DNA of 35,803 nucleotides from a virus. The notes below the pieces were generated by a model. The model worked only from the letters and a program-made list of their open reading frames with translations, did not search any database and was not told the origin of the DNA. The DNA lies in IMG/VR virus record IMGVR_UViG_3300042476_000827, positions 1 to 35,803 of that record; one strand, given 5' to 3'. Below are positions 15,391-24,094 of this stretch, piece after piece (positions within the stretch are counted from its first letter, which is position 1; the number at the start of each line of letters is the position of its first letter). The translations under genes and the position numbers were made by a program.

Positions 15391-16239
15391 ATGAATATAC
15401 AAGAATTATTACCACCATCTGAAGAATTTATCGACAGATACAACAAAAATATTGATTTGGGTAAAGTTTTTTTAGCTGATCAAAAAATAGCAATAGTTGG
15501 ACTAGCCAGAAATATTGGTTCTTCTATTGAAAATTCTGTTAATAAATTGGTTAATTTTGCTAAAAATGCCAAAGAGTATAAAATTATTATTTTTGAAAAT
15601 GATTCACAAGATAATACCAGGGAAGTTTTGGATAATCTAAAAACTGATAATGTTAATATTATAACTATTTATGAGACTAATCATAGACCTCAGTTTGGAC
15701 AAATACAAAACACAGAACGCACAATGGCTTTGGCGGAATATAGAAATATTCTGAAAGATTATGTTAAGACACACCTATCTGACTATGATTTTGTAATAGT
15801 ATCCGATATGGATTTTGTTGACTTTAGCGAACCAGGGTGCTATAATTCATTCGGATGGTTAAGTTCTCACTATCAGCAGATAGATGGTGTTGCCGGAAAT
15901 AGCTACACATATCAAGAAGTTAATTTTCCAAATCAAAAGAGCTTATGGAATTATGATAGCTGGGCATTTAGATATAATTGGTGGAATCAACTACCCCTTT
16001 TAAATTCTATGACTTATGGCCCAATGATGTGGTTCGGATTTTTTATGATGCCTGTTGGATCTCCTATTATACCTGTAAATAGTGCTTTTGGAGGCATGAC
16101 TATCTATAAAACAAAACAGTTTATTCAGGGAGCCTATAATGGTTTTGATTGTGAGCATGTGTGTTTCCATAATAGTCTAAAACAACAACTACCGTCATTT
16201 CAATTAGTGTTAAATCCTTCTCAAATAATGTTATTATGA
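15391..16239 (+). CDS. glycosyltransferase, CAP59/GT69-like
   Basis: This 282-aa protein resembles the CAP59 (GT69) group known from fungal capsule synthesis and scattered in bacteria and viruses. It has IAIVGLARNIG near residues 33-43, an FENDS-x-D-x-T motif near 68-75, RTMALAEYRN near 110-119, and SDMD at 138-141 as the metal site. AGGAG lies about 15 nt before the ATG, which is further than usual. It follows a 41-nt gap, so it may be partly independent of the upstream operon. Confidence 0.75.
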   Translation: MNIQELLPPSEEFIDRYNKNIDLGKVFLADQKIAIVGLARNIGSSIENSVNKLVNFAKNAKEYKIIIFENDSQDNTREVLDNLKTDNVNIITIYETNHRPQFGQIQNTERTMALAEYRNILKDYVKTHLSDYDFVIVSDMDFVDFSEPGCYNSFGWLSSHYQQIDGVAGNSYTYQEVNFPNQKSLWNYDSWAFRYNWWNQLPLLNSMTYGPMMWFGFFMMPVGSPIIPVNSAFGGMTIYKTKQFIQGAYNGFDCEHVCFHNSLKQQLPSFQLVLNPSQIMLL

Positions 16240-16373
16240 TTTTAATTTTAATATTGGCTATGATTATCGGTGGACTTCAAGCCTATGTATCCATTAATAA
16301 ACTAGATGGAAATACAAATAATACAGTACCTCCATCAAATAGTTTAGTAGAATTTATTTTTTTAAACAAATAA
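16236..16373 (+). CDS. small membrane protein (45 aa)
   Basis: The ATG overlaps the stop of the glycosyltransferase (ATGA at 16236-16239). The 45-residue product has one hydrophobic N-terminal helix (residues 1-20, Ile/Leu/Ala/Gly rich) and a polar Asn/Pro-rich middle. It fills what would otherwise be a 136-nt gap, and the next gene starts 2 nt after its stop. Translational coupling and tight packing suggest it is real; function unknown. Confidence 0.5.
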   Translation: MILILILAMIIGGLQAYVSINKLDGNTNNTVPPSNSLVEFIFLNK

Positions 16374-16375
16374 CG

Positions 16376-16915
16376 ATGAATAGACTAAAACAACAAAGAG
16401 TCTACTTGGCTGGTGCTATGGATCGTGTTGTAGATCGTGGTACTGGTTGGAGAAATAATATTACTCCATTTTTAGAAAATTTAGAGATTGTAGTATTCAA
16501 CCCTATAAGTAAACCTACAGATATCGGCTTAGAAGATCATGATACTCATCAAATAAAAACTAAGTTAAAGCAAATGGGTAGATATGACGAATTATCGTCA
16601 ATGATGAAAACAATACGGGCAGTTGATCTAAGATTAGTTGATATCAGCGATTTTTTAATTGTGAATCTAGATTTAGATATTCATCCATGTGGAACTTATG
16701 AAGAAATATTTTGGGCAAATAGACAGAAAAAACCTATTATAGTTCATATGGTACAGGGCAAAGGACATACGCCCGATTGGTTATTTGGAACTATACCTCA
16801 TCAAATGATTTTTTCAAATTGGGATGAAATTAAACATTATCTTGAACACATTAATACTTCTGAAAATATAGACACTCATAAAAGATGGTACTTTTTTAAT
16901 GCAAAAAATAATTAA
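16376..16915 (+). CDS. nucleoside 2-deoxyribosyltransferase-like protein
   Basis: This 179-aa protein has the fold cues of the nucleoside deoxyribosyltransferase/nucleotide hydrolase family: VYLAGAMD with a following RGTGWRNN near residues 9-27, DISDFLIVNLD near 98-108, and the GTYEEIFWA motif near 116-124 carrying the likely catalytic Glu. Relatives cleave or exchange the N-glycosidic bond of deoxynucleosides or deoxynucleotides. Its neighbour is GMP reductase, so a purine-salvage or modified-nucleotide role is likely. The 3' end overlaps guaC by 17 nt. Confidence 0.75.
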   Translation: MNRLKQQRVYLAGAMDRVVDRGTGWRNNITPFLENLEIVVFNPISKPTDIGLEDHDTHQIKTKLKQMGRYDELSSMMKTIRAVDLRLVDISDFLIVNLDLDIHPCGTYEEIFWANRQKKPIIVHMVQGKGHTPDWLFGTIPHQMIFSNWDEIKHYLEHINTSENIDTHKRWYFFNAKNN

Positions 16916-18011
16916 TGAAACTAAATTAGATTTTGATGATGTTTTGATAAGACCAAAAAGATCTTTCTTAACAAGCAGAAAACAAGTTTCTCTCGTTAGA
17001 GACTTTCATTTTGTGCATTCACCAAGACAGTTAAGTTGTACACCTATCGTAGTTGCCAATATGGATACTGTTGGCACTTTTGAAATGTCAAAAACAGTAA
17101 GTAAACATAAAAGTATAGTGTGTCTACACAAACACTATTCTATTGAATCGTTAGTAGATTTTTATGTTAACTATCCAGATCTTAGAGACTATGTTTTTTA
17201 CTCTACTGGAACATCATCAAAAGATAATGAAAAAATATTAGAAGTATTCAATAAACTAAAAACCCACAACGTCCTGCTGCCAAATATCTGTTTAGATGTT
17301 GCTAACGGATACACCGAACAATTTGTGAAAACAGCAGCCCATTTGCGTAAAACTTTTCCAGAAGTTATTATTATGGCAGGAAATGTTGTTACTCCAGAGA
17401 TGGTTGAAGAATTGATACTTCATGGCAAAGTTGATATAGTCAAGGTTGGTATAGGTTCGGGTAGCGTTTGTACAACTCGTTTAAAAACTGGTGTCGGATA
17501 CCCACAATTGAGTGCTGTGATGGAGTGTGCTGACGCCGCTCATGGTCTTGGTGGTCATATATGCAGCGATGGCGGATGCAAAGTAGTCGGAGATGTTTGT
17601 AAGGCTTTTGGTGGTAATAGTGATTTTGTAATGTTAGGTAGTATGTTCGCAGGAACCGATGAATGTGAAGGAGAGTGGCGATATGAATATCTAACAAGCC
17701 TTGGTAATTGGCAACCTTTAGATCCTAAAAATAATAATGCTAAAAGAAAAGTTTCTTTACAATATTATGGAATGAGTAGCAAGAACGCTATGGACAAACA
17801 CCATGATGGTGTCGCTAACTATAGAACGGCAGAAGGTAAATGCGTCACTGTACAATATAAAGGCTCGGCAGAAGAAATAATACAAGATATTTATGGTGGC
17901 TTAAGAAGTGCATGCACTTATATAGGAGCCAATAAGATCAAAGATTTTGGCAAAAAAACAACATTTATACAGGTCAACAATACTCACAATAAAATATATG
18001 AAAAATCTTAA
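16899..18011 (+). CDS. guaC: GMP reductase
   Basis: This 370-aa protein is in the IMP dehydrogenase/GMP reductase family and matches GMP reductase better. It has KLDFDDVLIRPKRS at the N-terminus, no CBS domain insert, and the catalytic C191 in GIGSGSVCTTRLKTGVGYP. SDGGCKVVGDV and GSMFAGTDE follow, as in GuaC. The enzyme reduces GMP to IMP with NADPH. It is about 20 residues longer at the C-terminus than E. coli GuaC (347 aa). Phage copies are uncommon; it may shift the host purine pool from G to A for an AT-rich genome (inference). It overlaps both neighbours, by 17 and 14 nt. Confidence 0.9.
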   Translation: MQKIINETKLDFDDVLIRPKRSFLTSRKQVSLVRDFHFVHSPRQLSCTPIVVANMDTVGTFEMSKTVSKHKSIVCLHKHYSIESLVDFYVNYPDLRDYVFYSTGTSSKDNEKILEVFNKLKTHNVLLPNICLDVANGYTEQFVKTAAHLRKTFPEVIIMAGNVVTPEMVEELILHGKVDIVKVGIGSGSVCTTRLKTGVGYPQLSAVMECADAAHGLGGHICSDGGCKVVGDVCKAFGGNSDFVMLGSMFAGTDECEGEWRYEYLTSLGNWQPLDPKNNNAKRKVSLQYYGMSSKNAMDKHHDGVANYRTAEGKCVTVQYKGSAEEIIQDIYGGLRSACTYIGANKIKDFGKKTTFIQVNNTHNKIYEKS

Positions 18012-19116
18012 TTTATTTTGTCCTATTAATGGGACAGGTTATGGTATTACATCCTTAAATATTACTAAAGCACTATCAAATACTGATATTAATATCTCTT
18101 TGTTTCCAATTGGAAATAATATAGAATGTAATAATGAAACAGAAAAACCTCTTATTCAAAAATTACTAGATAATAGCAATTCATTCGACTACTCCGCACC
18201 ATGCTTAAAAATATGGCATCAATACGATCTATCTGCTAGAATTGGTAATAGTCATTATTATACTTTTCCATTTTTTGAAATAGATAAATTAACAAATAGA
18301 GAGATACATCAATTAAATTATTGTGATTTTATTTTTGTTGCTTCTGAATGGGCCAAAGATATTTTGATTAATAATGGTGTTAAGCAACCCATATCTGTCT
18401 GTCCATTAGGAGTAGATGCAACAATTTTTAATATTCCTCCACATAAAATTAAATTAGAAAAACCAAATTATATTTTCTTTCATATTGGTAAATGGGAGCA
18501 TAGAAAATCTCAGGATATTTTATTACAAGCTTTTGATGCTGCTTTTGATATTAATGATAATGTAGAACTATACCTATTACCATTTAATCCTTTTCTGAAC
18601 GAACAAGAAAATCAATATTGGTTCAATTTGGTCAATAACTGTAAACTAAAAGATAAAATTAAGGTTTTTGGTAGACTACAAACTCAATATCAGGTTGCAG
18701 AATTTATAAATAATTGTGATTGTGGTGTTTTTGTTTCGAGAGCAGAAGGATGGAATAATGAAATTATAGAAACAATGGCTATGAATAAGCCTGTTATAGT
18801 AACAGACTATTCTGCCCATACACAGTATTGCAACAAGAAAAATTCATACTTGGTTGATATACGAGAAACAGAACCGGCCAATGATGGAAAATGGTTTAAC
18901 GGATTTGGTAATTGGGCTAAAATTGGACAGAATGAATTTGAACAAATAGTATCTCATATGAAATATGTGTATAATAACCGTATAGACTCTAATTTAGAGG
19001 GTGTATTAACGGCTAATCAACACAGCTGGAATAATACAGCAAATATAATCCATTCAACAATGTTAAGAAATAATAGCTATTATGCCAATACCAAAACCAA
19101 AACAAAACGAAGATAG
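17998..19116 (+). CDS. GT4-like glycosyltransferase (GT-B fold)
   Basis: This 372-aa protein has the GT-B layout of family 4/group 1 transferases. The C-terminal donor domain begins with FFHIGKWEHRKSQDILLQAF and carries the E-x7-E motif in EGWNNEIIETMAMNKPVIVT near residues 261-280. The N-terminal domain has ICPLGVD-like hinge residues before it. The start chosen is the ATG at 17998, not the upstream in-frame TTG at 17947, because it leaves only a 14-nt overlap with guaC. It is the fourth glycosyltransferase in the region. Confidence 0.85.
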   Translation: MKNLNLFCPINGTGYGITSLNITKALSNTDINISLFPIGNNIECNNETEKPLIQKLLDNSNSFDYSAPCLKIWHQYDLSARIGNSHYYTFPFFEIDKLTNREIHQLNYCDFIFVASEWAKDILINNGVKQPISVCPLGVDATIFNIPPHKIKLEKPNYIFFHIGKWEHRKSQDILLQAFDAAFDINDNVELYLLPFNPFLNEQENQYWFNLVNNCKLKDKIKVFGRLQTQYQVAEFINNCDCGVFVSRAEGWNNEIIETMAMNKPVIVTDYSAHTQYCNKKNSYLVDIRETEPANDGKWFNGFGNWAKIGQNEFEQIVSHMKYVYNNRIDSNLEGVLTANQHSWNNTANIIHSTMLRNNSYYANTKTKTKRR

Positions 19117-19750
19117 TCAAAAATTTGTTGCTCGCTGTATGGGTAACAAAACTATGACAGAAGATTATCCAGATCAAAAACAAAGAGTTGCTATTTGTCT
19201 TGGTCAAACTAGAAAAAAAGCCAAAAGCACTTTAATTGATACTGTTTTAGATATACTGGGTTTTTCACTGTCATATAATGATTGTGAATCTTGCGGTGAT
19301 GTTGAAGAAATAACATTAGCTGATATAATTCCACCAAATGTTGAGGATTATGTGGATTTTGGCGAAGATACAGAAGAACTTGAAATTCCATCCGTTGCAA
19401 AATACGAATATGTCGATCCGGTAACTTTTGAAAAATACTATTTTGAACGTAGAGGTAATTATAAAAAAGATGGCAGATATTTGAGGTATGAAGGCGAAGC
19501 AAAGGCTGCCGAGTATCAAGGTCGTAAAGTCACACTCAATAAACCATTTAGAACTTCTAATGGTCCTAAAAAATTTGCCGTATATACCAAAAACGAAAGT
19601 GGTAATGTTGTGATTGTTAGATTTGGCGATCCAAATATGAAAATTAAGAAAAATATTCCTGAGCGTCGCAAAAGTTTTAGGGCAAGACACAATTGTGATA
19701 ATCCTGGTCCTAAATGGAAAGCTCGTTACTGGTCATGCAAAGCATGGTGA
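19082..19750 (+). CDS. phage-type protein with two Cys-bearing conserved motifs
   Basis: This 222-aa protein has an N-terminal FVARCMGNKTMTEDYP...RVAICLGQ segment (residues 15-42) of a kind I recognise from phage portal and head-region proteins. It also has a C-terminal block (about 180-222) rich in Arg, with RRKSFRARHNC and PGPKWKARYWSC motifs. The two blocks are joined by an acidic middle and a KYYFERRGNYKKDGRYLR segment. The function is unknown; a virion or prohead role is a guess from the neighbours. It overlaps the glycosyltransferase by 35 nt and has a weak ribosome binding site. Confidence 0.65.
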   Translation: MPIPKPKQNEDSQKFVARCMGNKTMTEDYPDQKQRVAICLGQTRKKAKSTLIDTVLDILGFSLSYNDCESCGDVEEITLADIIPPNVEDYVDFGEDTEELEIPSVAKYEYVDPVTFEKYYFERRGNYKKDGRYLRYEGEAKAAEYQGRKVTLNKPFRTSNGPKKFAVYTKNESGNVVIVRFGDPNMKIKKNIPERRKSFRARHNCDNPGPKWKARYWSCKAW

Positions 19751-19762
19751 GGAGATAAAATA

Positions 19763-20308
19763 ATGTCAGATATAGAAGATTTATTAAATAAACAGATAGA
19801 GACTACAGAAAATAATGAAGTTGAAGCTCAAGAAGTAGAAAATTATTCTTCTAATCCAGTAATAGAAGCACTTAAAGCATCTCTAAACATTCATTGGCAA
19901 CAAACTACCTCATTATCAGCACAGGCTGTTCATCTCGAAAGATGGGGATATAAAAAATTAGCCAATATCTTAAGAGAAGATGCTAAAGAAGAACATGAAC
20001 ATGCAATGATTAATCTTCACAGACTAGAGTTTTTTGATGTGGACTATCAGCCGCTAGTTGTGGCCCCAAAAACTTGGACAAGACATGATATGGTCGCTAT
20101 GATTCAATATAATCTCGACTCTGTGAGAGAAGCCGCCGCTGCTGAAAGAGCAACCATCACCGCTGCTAGAGCAGTTGGAGATGAAATGACAGCAAATATT
20201 ATGATTCCTTTGTTGCATGGTAGCGAAGATGGTATTAAGCTTTACGAAGGTTATTTAAAACTAATAGAACAAATGGGCATAGATAATTTCCTAACACTAC
20301 AAGTATAA
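19763..20308 (+). CDS. ferritin-like (bacterioferritin-fold) protein
   Basis: This 181-aa protein has a disordered acidic start (residues 1-30) and then a four-helix ferritin-like domain. The second helix carries an EEHEHA motif (E77-x2-H80) that matches one iron-binding pair of bacterioferritin. By eye, the other ligands seem lost: the first-helix Glu aligns with His44 and the last-helix E-x2-H aligns with a Ser-Glu-Asp-Gly segment. Iron storage or oxidation is therefore uncertain. GAGGAG precedes the ATG. A structural or scavenging role in a virion-gene neighbourhood is possible. Confidence 0.75.
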   Translation: MSDIEDLLNKQIETTENNEVEAQEVENYSSNPVIEALKASLNIHWQQTTSLSAQAVHLERWGYKKLANILREDAKEEHEHAMINLHRLEFFDVDYQPLVVAPKTWTRHDMVAMIQYNLDSVREAAAAERATITAARAVGDEMTANIMIPLLHGSEDGIKLYEGYLKLIEQMGIDNFLTLQV

Positions 20309-20332
20309 CTTCCTACTTAAAGAGGCTTAAAA

Positions 20333-21232
20333 ATGGATCGTATACACGATATTCTAAATTCCGTCAATGAAACACTAGCCAATGCTGCTAAAACTCAAAA
20401 GAGTAAGGAGCCAGAAAAGAAATTAAAAGCTGAAATGGAGATGGACGATTATCAAGAAAGTTTTTATGAAATGAGTGTTGGTTCTTTAAAAGCCATAGCG
20501 GCCCATGCTCAAGATATTATTAATAATCTAGAAAATGAAACAGTAAAGAATAATCTCACAGCACCACATCTTCAGGGCATGATAGCAGTAGCCGAAGATC
20601 ATATGCGTAGTATTCATGATTTTGTAATGTATGTAGAGTTTGAACAAGAAGAAGAAGAGATGGAAGAAGAAACAGAACCAATGGAGGAAGAATCCAAAGT
20701 GGAGCCTGTAATGAAAAAACGCAAACAAAATAAAAGAGTAAGAATCAAAGATCTTCCACATTATACATTTGTTATGCCAAATTCTCCAGTAGAAGCAGAT
20801 TCTTATAATGATATTAATATGTTTGAACTTGGACCATCTACTATGAAAAATTTAGATGATCTATACGGAGATGATGAAGAAAATACTAAATTAAATGATA
20901 CTAACGCTATGAAATCTATGATGGAAATATATGCTAATATATATACTATGATAGACAATATAAGTGATCCTGTGGTAAAAAAGAAGTTGACAGATGCCAT
21001 GAAAAATGTTAGAATGACAGGCATGGTGGAGGCTATGAAGAAATTTGAAGATTTCCTAATGTTTCTACCTCTGGCTGACGATGATAAAACAATGTTTGCA
21101 GCAGAAAAGCGTCCAGGCTTATGGGAAAATATTCGTAGAAAAAGAGAACGTATGGGTAAAAAATATAAGCCAGCAAAACCTGGGGAAAAAGATAGACCAG
21201 ATCCTGAAGCATGGAAAAAAGCACAGAAATAA
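20333..21232 (+). CDS. probable prohead/scaffold-like protein
   Basis: This 299-aa protein has a helical N-terminal domain (MSVGSLKAIAAHAQDII near residues 48-64, then HLQGMIAVAEDHMRSIHDF near 80-98). A highly acidic Glu-rich stretch (about 103-122), a middle region, a second helical domain, and a basic tail (GLWENIRRKRERMGKKYK and PAKPGEKDRPDP) follow. That tail style is one I associate with scaffold-like phage proteins and small viral basic proteins, but I cannot name a family. The alternating acidic and basic blocks fit scaffolding or core function. AGAGG precedes the ATG. Confidence 0.6.
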   Translation: MDRIHDILNSVNETLANAAKTQKSKEPEKKLKAEMEMDDYQESFYEMSVGSLKAIAAHAQDIINNLENETVKNNLTAPHLQGMIAVAEDHMRSIHDFVMYVEFEQEEEEMEEETEPMEEESKVEPVMKKRKQNKRVRIKDLPHYTFVMPNSPVEADSYNDINMFELGPSTMKNLDDLYGDDEENTKLNDTNAMKSMMEIYANIYTMIDNISDPVVKKKLTDAMKNVRMTGMVEAMKKFEDFLMFLPLADDDKTMFAAEKRPGLWENIRRKRERMGKKYKPAKPGEKDRPDPEAWKKAQK

Positions 21233-21552
21233 ATTGTAGTTTTTCGGATTCTGAATTTATTGCATGGCTAAACTCCAGATTGCAAAATATTCATGGATAT
21301 GATACTAATAATAGTATTATATCTCGTTTACGAACTATAATGAATAAAATAGCAATTTATCAAAAACCATGTTCAGATGCAGATTTAGATAAAATCATCA
21401 GTAGATACTTTATAGATTTTTATCTAATTAGAGACAATACTACTACAATAGGATATACAAACGAAGAAAGAAATAATTTAAGACAATCTATTAAACACAT
21501 TATAGCTGATGTGTTAACGAATAATGTACCAAAGGATATTTTACTCAAATAG
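21211..21552 (+). CDS. hypothetical helical protein
   Basis: This 113-aa protein is mostly helical, with no membrane segment and no recognised motif. It starts inside the previous gene (22-nt overlap) and ends 9 nt before the sigma-factor gene, which makes it part of the same transcript. Its size and place fit a small head-assembly or sigma-associated protein, but that is only an inference. Confidence 0.55.
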   Translation: MEKSTEINCSFSDSEFIAWLNSRLQNIHGYDTNNSIISRLRTIMNKIAIYQKPCSDADLDKIISRYFIDFYLIRDNTTTIGYTNEERNNLRQSIKHIIADVLTNNVPKDILLK

Positions 21553-21561
21553 GAATAATTT

Positions 21562-22221
21562 ATGTTACTACAATTAAATGGTATCGGTAATCAAAAAATT
21601 AAATATAAAGATCATTCTACAATAGAATTTGATAGTCTACAAGAATATATGTTATTGGCCAAAAAATCTATCTCTAAGTTTGCTAATCAGTTTTATCAAG
21701 GTTTGTCCTCTAGGATGCTCAAAGACGAAGATGCTATTGCGTCTGTCGCTAATGCTCTTATGATGGCAGATTGGCGGTGGGATGAAAATTACCAAAATGA
21801 TAAAGGCACTAAAAAAACAAGATACTCATACAGGAACCAGTGTGCATTATGGGCTATACAAACATATATTACTAAGGATCATAGAAAAGATAAAAAATTT
21901 AGAAAAAAGGCATTATCTCTAGACCATATTACTGATGATTATGATCATATGAGTCCACACTCATTTACTCAAGACGATAAAACGCTATCACCAGAGACTA
22001 TTTTAATGGAACAAGAAAATCGTCAAGAACTATCGGATTTGATAGAATCCTTATTGTCACTAGATTGCTTAACAGATAGACAGAAAGATTATATCAGATT
22101 GTATTATTTCGAATCATATACTTTTGAAAAAATTGGTAAAAAATATGGTATAACCAGAGAAGCAGTAAGACAAGGATTAAATAAAGCTATAAATATGATT
22201 AAGGAGACTATAAATGTTTAA
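21562..22221 (+). CDS. phage sigma70-family factor (late sigma, gp55-like role)
   Basis: This 219-aa protein has a sigma region 2-like part (about residues 36-104, helices with an acidic turn and an Arg/Tyr/Trp-rich DNA-melting side). It also has a clear region 4 helix-turn-helix (about 169-215: LTDRQKDYIRLYYFE, then TFEKIGKKYGITREAVRQ). It lacks region 1 and probably region 3, like compact phage sigma factors such as T4 gp55. It most likely directs host RNA polymerase to phage late promoters. The recurrent TGGTGTA motif in this window is a candidate target. AGGA precedes the ATG. Confidence 0.82.
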   Translation: MLLQLNGIGNQKIKYKDHSTIEFDSLQEYMLLAKKSISKFANQFYQGLSSRMLKDEDAIASVANALMMADWRWDENYQNDKGTKKTRYSYRNQCALWAIQTYITKDHRKDKKFRKKALSLDHITDDYDHMSPHSFTQDDKTLSPETILMEQENRQELSDLIESLLSLDCLTDRQKDYIRLYYFESYTFEKIGKKYGITREAVRQGLNKAINMIKETINV

Positions 22222-22597
22222 TGTAAAAATACATTGTATTATTTTTGGCGTTAATGAAAAATTAAATAAACGATGCATTTTATCAGTCCGACCAGATGAT
22301 ATAGAACTTCCTTATTTAACATTAGATGAAACCAACTATTCTGATCTAAACGAAAATCTTGTCAAATTTTTAAAAGAATATATATTTGTTAATGATCTGG
22401 TTTTAATCCCACAGTTTACTACTATAAATAGTAAGATCTTGAATACTGAACCCAATACTTTAGATGTTGTTTTTGCTTTTATTGTGGACTATACGTCTAA
22501 TATTGATGATAATAAAGTATATTGGCTCAATTTTGATCCTTTAATCGAACATAAACTTAGTCCTATTATTTTTGAAGCTATGCAAAAACTAGTGTAG
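22214..22597 (+). CDS. hypothetical phage protein
   Basis: This 127-aa protein has a beta-rich start (VKIHCIIFGVNEK) and a DVVFAFIVDYTS strand in the middle, then VYWLNFD and a helix. The size and strand pattern loosely resemble a NUDIX-like fold, but no NUDIX box is visible, so no function is claimed. AAGGAG precedes the ATG, and it overlaps the sigma gene by 8 nt. Confidence 0.6.
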   Translation: MFNVKIHCIIFGVNEKLNKRCILSVRPDDIELPYLTLDETNYSDLNENLVKFLKEYIFVNDLVLIPQFTTINSKILNTEPNTLDVVFAFIVDYTSNIDDNKVYWLNFDPLIEHKLSPIIFEAMQKLV

Positions 22598-22598
22598 T

Positions 22599-22976
22599 AT
22601 GATGCAAATTCTTAAAAGATGGCTTTCATCATTTGATTCAATCAATAAAAAATCATTGAATAATCAAATTATATTTGAGATAGATAAAGATCAACAAATT
22701 AATATAAGCATTGAGTTACACGATCTTTCATCTTCTGCATCGCAAACCATGGGAGATCTTTTCTTTTTATTGAATGAGGGCTACTATGTGCAACATATAC
22801 TAGAAACATTAACGACCATTGCTAATCAAAACAAAGAAAACACAAAGTTTGTGCAAGCAGTTATAAATGTATGGTCTTCAAAAGTTTTGAGTTCGGACAT
22901 TAATACTTCTGATATAGATATTATTAATAATGAAACTCCAGTCATTAGTCCTAGTCAATTTAGTGTAGGAAAATAA
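22599..22976 (+). CDS. hypothetical phage protein
   Basis: This 125-aa soluble protein has no motif I recognise. It starts one base after the previous stop, with two ATG codons in a row (22599 and 22602). Moderately helical middle with a GDLFFLLNEGYYVQHILETL segment; acidic, Ser-rich tail. Its neighbours suggest late head or assembly function. Confidence 0.55.
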   Translation: MMQILKRWLSSFDSINKKSLNNQIIFEIDKDQQINISIELHDLSSSASQTMGDLFFLLNEGYYVQHILETLTTIANQNKENTKFVQAVINVWSSKVLSSDINTSDIDIINNETPVISPSQFSVGK

Positions 22977-22977
22977 A

Positions 22978-23412
22978 GTGCCTAATAAACCATTAATTAT
23001 GTGGGAAAAATGGGTTGATCCATTTGGTAAAGACATAGATGAAGCTAAGTGGACAGACTATAATAATGATATTGCGGATATTGACGATCTATTAGACGAA
23101 GAAGAAAAAATAGCACAAAACAAACAATTTCACAAAACAATTCATAATGATCCAATTAAGGTTATTGCATCCCCACTAGGTTTGATTCCATATAATGAAC
23201 ATACTGCAAGTGGTAAAATTTTTAATTTTTGGTTAGGACACACTAATTTCAATATTTCCAATAAAATCAAAAATATCATAGAAAATTGCAGTGGAGTAGA
23301 AATATTAGATATTTTTACACGATACAGATTTAGAATTGCTATTGGTAAATGTTTCAATGATTCTGAAACCATGGCCTTAATTAACGATAAAATTTATGAA
23401 TTTTTATCATAA
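22978..23412 (+). CDS. hypothetical phage protein with GTG start
   Basis: This 144-aa protein starts with GTG; AGGA lies 8 nt upstream, inside the end of the previous gene. The N-terminus has an acidic DDLLDEEEK stretch, followed by PLGLIPY and a beta-rich FNFWLGHTNFNI segment and a VEILDIFTRYRFRIAIGK pattern. It reminds me of a common T4-like hypothetical protein, but I cannot name it. No membrane segments. Confidence 0.6.
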   Translation: MPNKPLIMWEKWVDPFGKDIDEAKWTDYNNDIADIDDLLDEEEKIAQNKQFHKTIHNDPIKVIASPLGLIPYNEHTASGKIFNFWLGHTNFNISNKIKNIIENCSGVEILDIFTRYRFRIAIGKCFNDSETMALINDKIYEFLS

Positions 23413-23422
23413 CAAATAAACT

Positions 23423-24094
23423 ATGACATCTGTTAATAATAATACGCTACAAGATATACATACCTATAATATAGATCCTATTAATAGAGAAATCTATTTA
23501 CATTCTCATATTTCTGATAGTGAAGAAGGCGGTGTGGATTATAGATCAGCAATTGTATTTGAGAAAAATCTTAGATATTTAAATTTATTATCATTAGATC
23601 CGATATTAGTGCATATGCATTTACCCGGAGGAGATTGGCAAGATTGTTTAGGAATTTATGATGCAATTAAGGCGAGTAAAAGCAAAGTTATTATAGTAGC
23701 ATCGGCAAAAGTAGAATCAAGTAGCACTATTTTACTTCAGGCGGCCGATCTAAGAATTTTAACAAGTAATACTAATTTCCTTGTGCATTACGGCTCAATT
23801 AGTGTTGACAATGAGCATAAAGCAGCATTAAGTATGGTACAATGGAGCGAAAAAGAAAGCGAAAAGATGATTGATATATTCACTGAAAAGTGTATGAATA
23901 GTAGTATATCGAAAGAAAAAAATTGGAAAAAAATGATGGCTAGAAAACATATTGTTAGCCAATTAGCAACAAAAAGAGATTGGATTTTAACAGCTGAAGA
24001 GGCGGTTAGATATGGTTTTGCTGATGGTATTTTGGGTAGTAAAAAATATCCTAATATTGACTATATCAAAAATCTAATGAAAAAGTCTAAATAA
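23423..24094 (+). CDS. ClpP-like serine protease
   Basis: This 223-aa protein fits the ClpP/crotonase-fold protease family. It has LPGGDW at residues 67-72, a likely nucleophile S99 in VESSS, the catalytic H122 in FLVHYG and D201 in YGFADGIL. In phages ClpP-like enzymes act as prohead or capsid-maturation proteases; the surrounding late genes support that over general protein turnover. No ribosome binding site is clear. The stop overlaps the next start (TAATG). Confidence 0.85.
   Translation: MTSVNNNTLQDIHTYNIDPINREIYLHSHISDSEEGGVDYRSAIVFEKNLRYLNLLSLDPILVHMHLPGGDWQDCLGIYDAIKASKSKVIIVASAKVESSSTILLQAADLRILTSNTNFLVHYGSISVDNEHKAALSMVQWSEKESEKMIDIFTEKCMNSSISKEKNWKKMMARKHIVSQLATKRDWILTAEEAVRYGFADGILGSKKYPNIDYIKNLMKKSK

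Noticed and set aside
17947-17997. TTG start for the GT4 gene
   Set aside because: It would give a 65-nt overlap with guaC and adds no conserved residues; the ATG at 17998 is better.
21562-22221. Host-type housekeeping sigma factor
   Set aside because: It is only 219 aa and lacks regions 1 and 3, so it fits a phage factor rather than a host gene.
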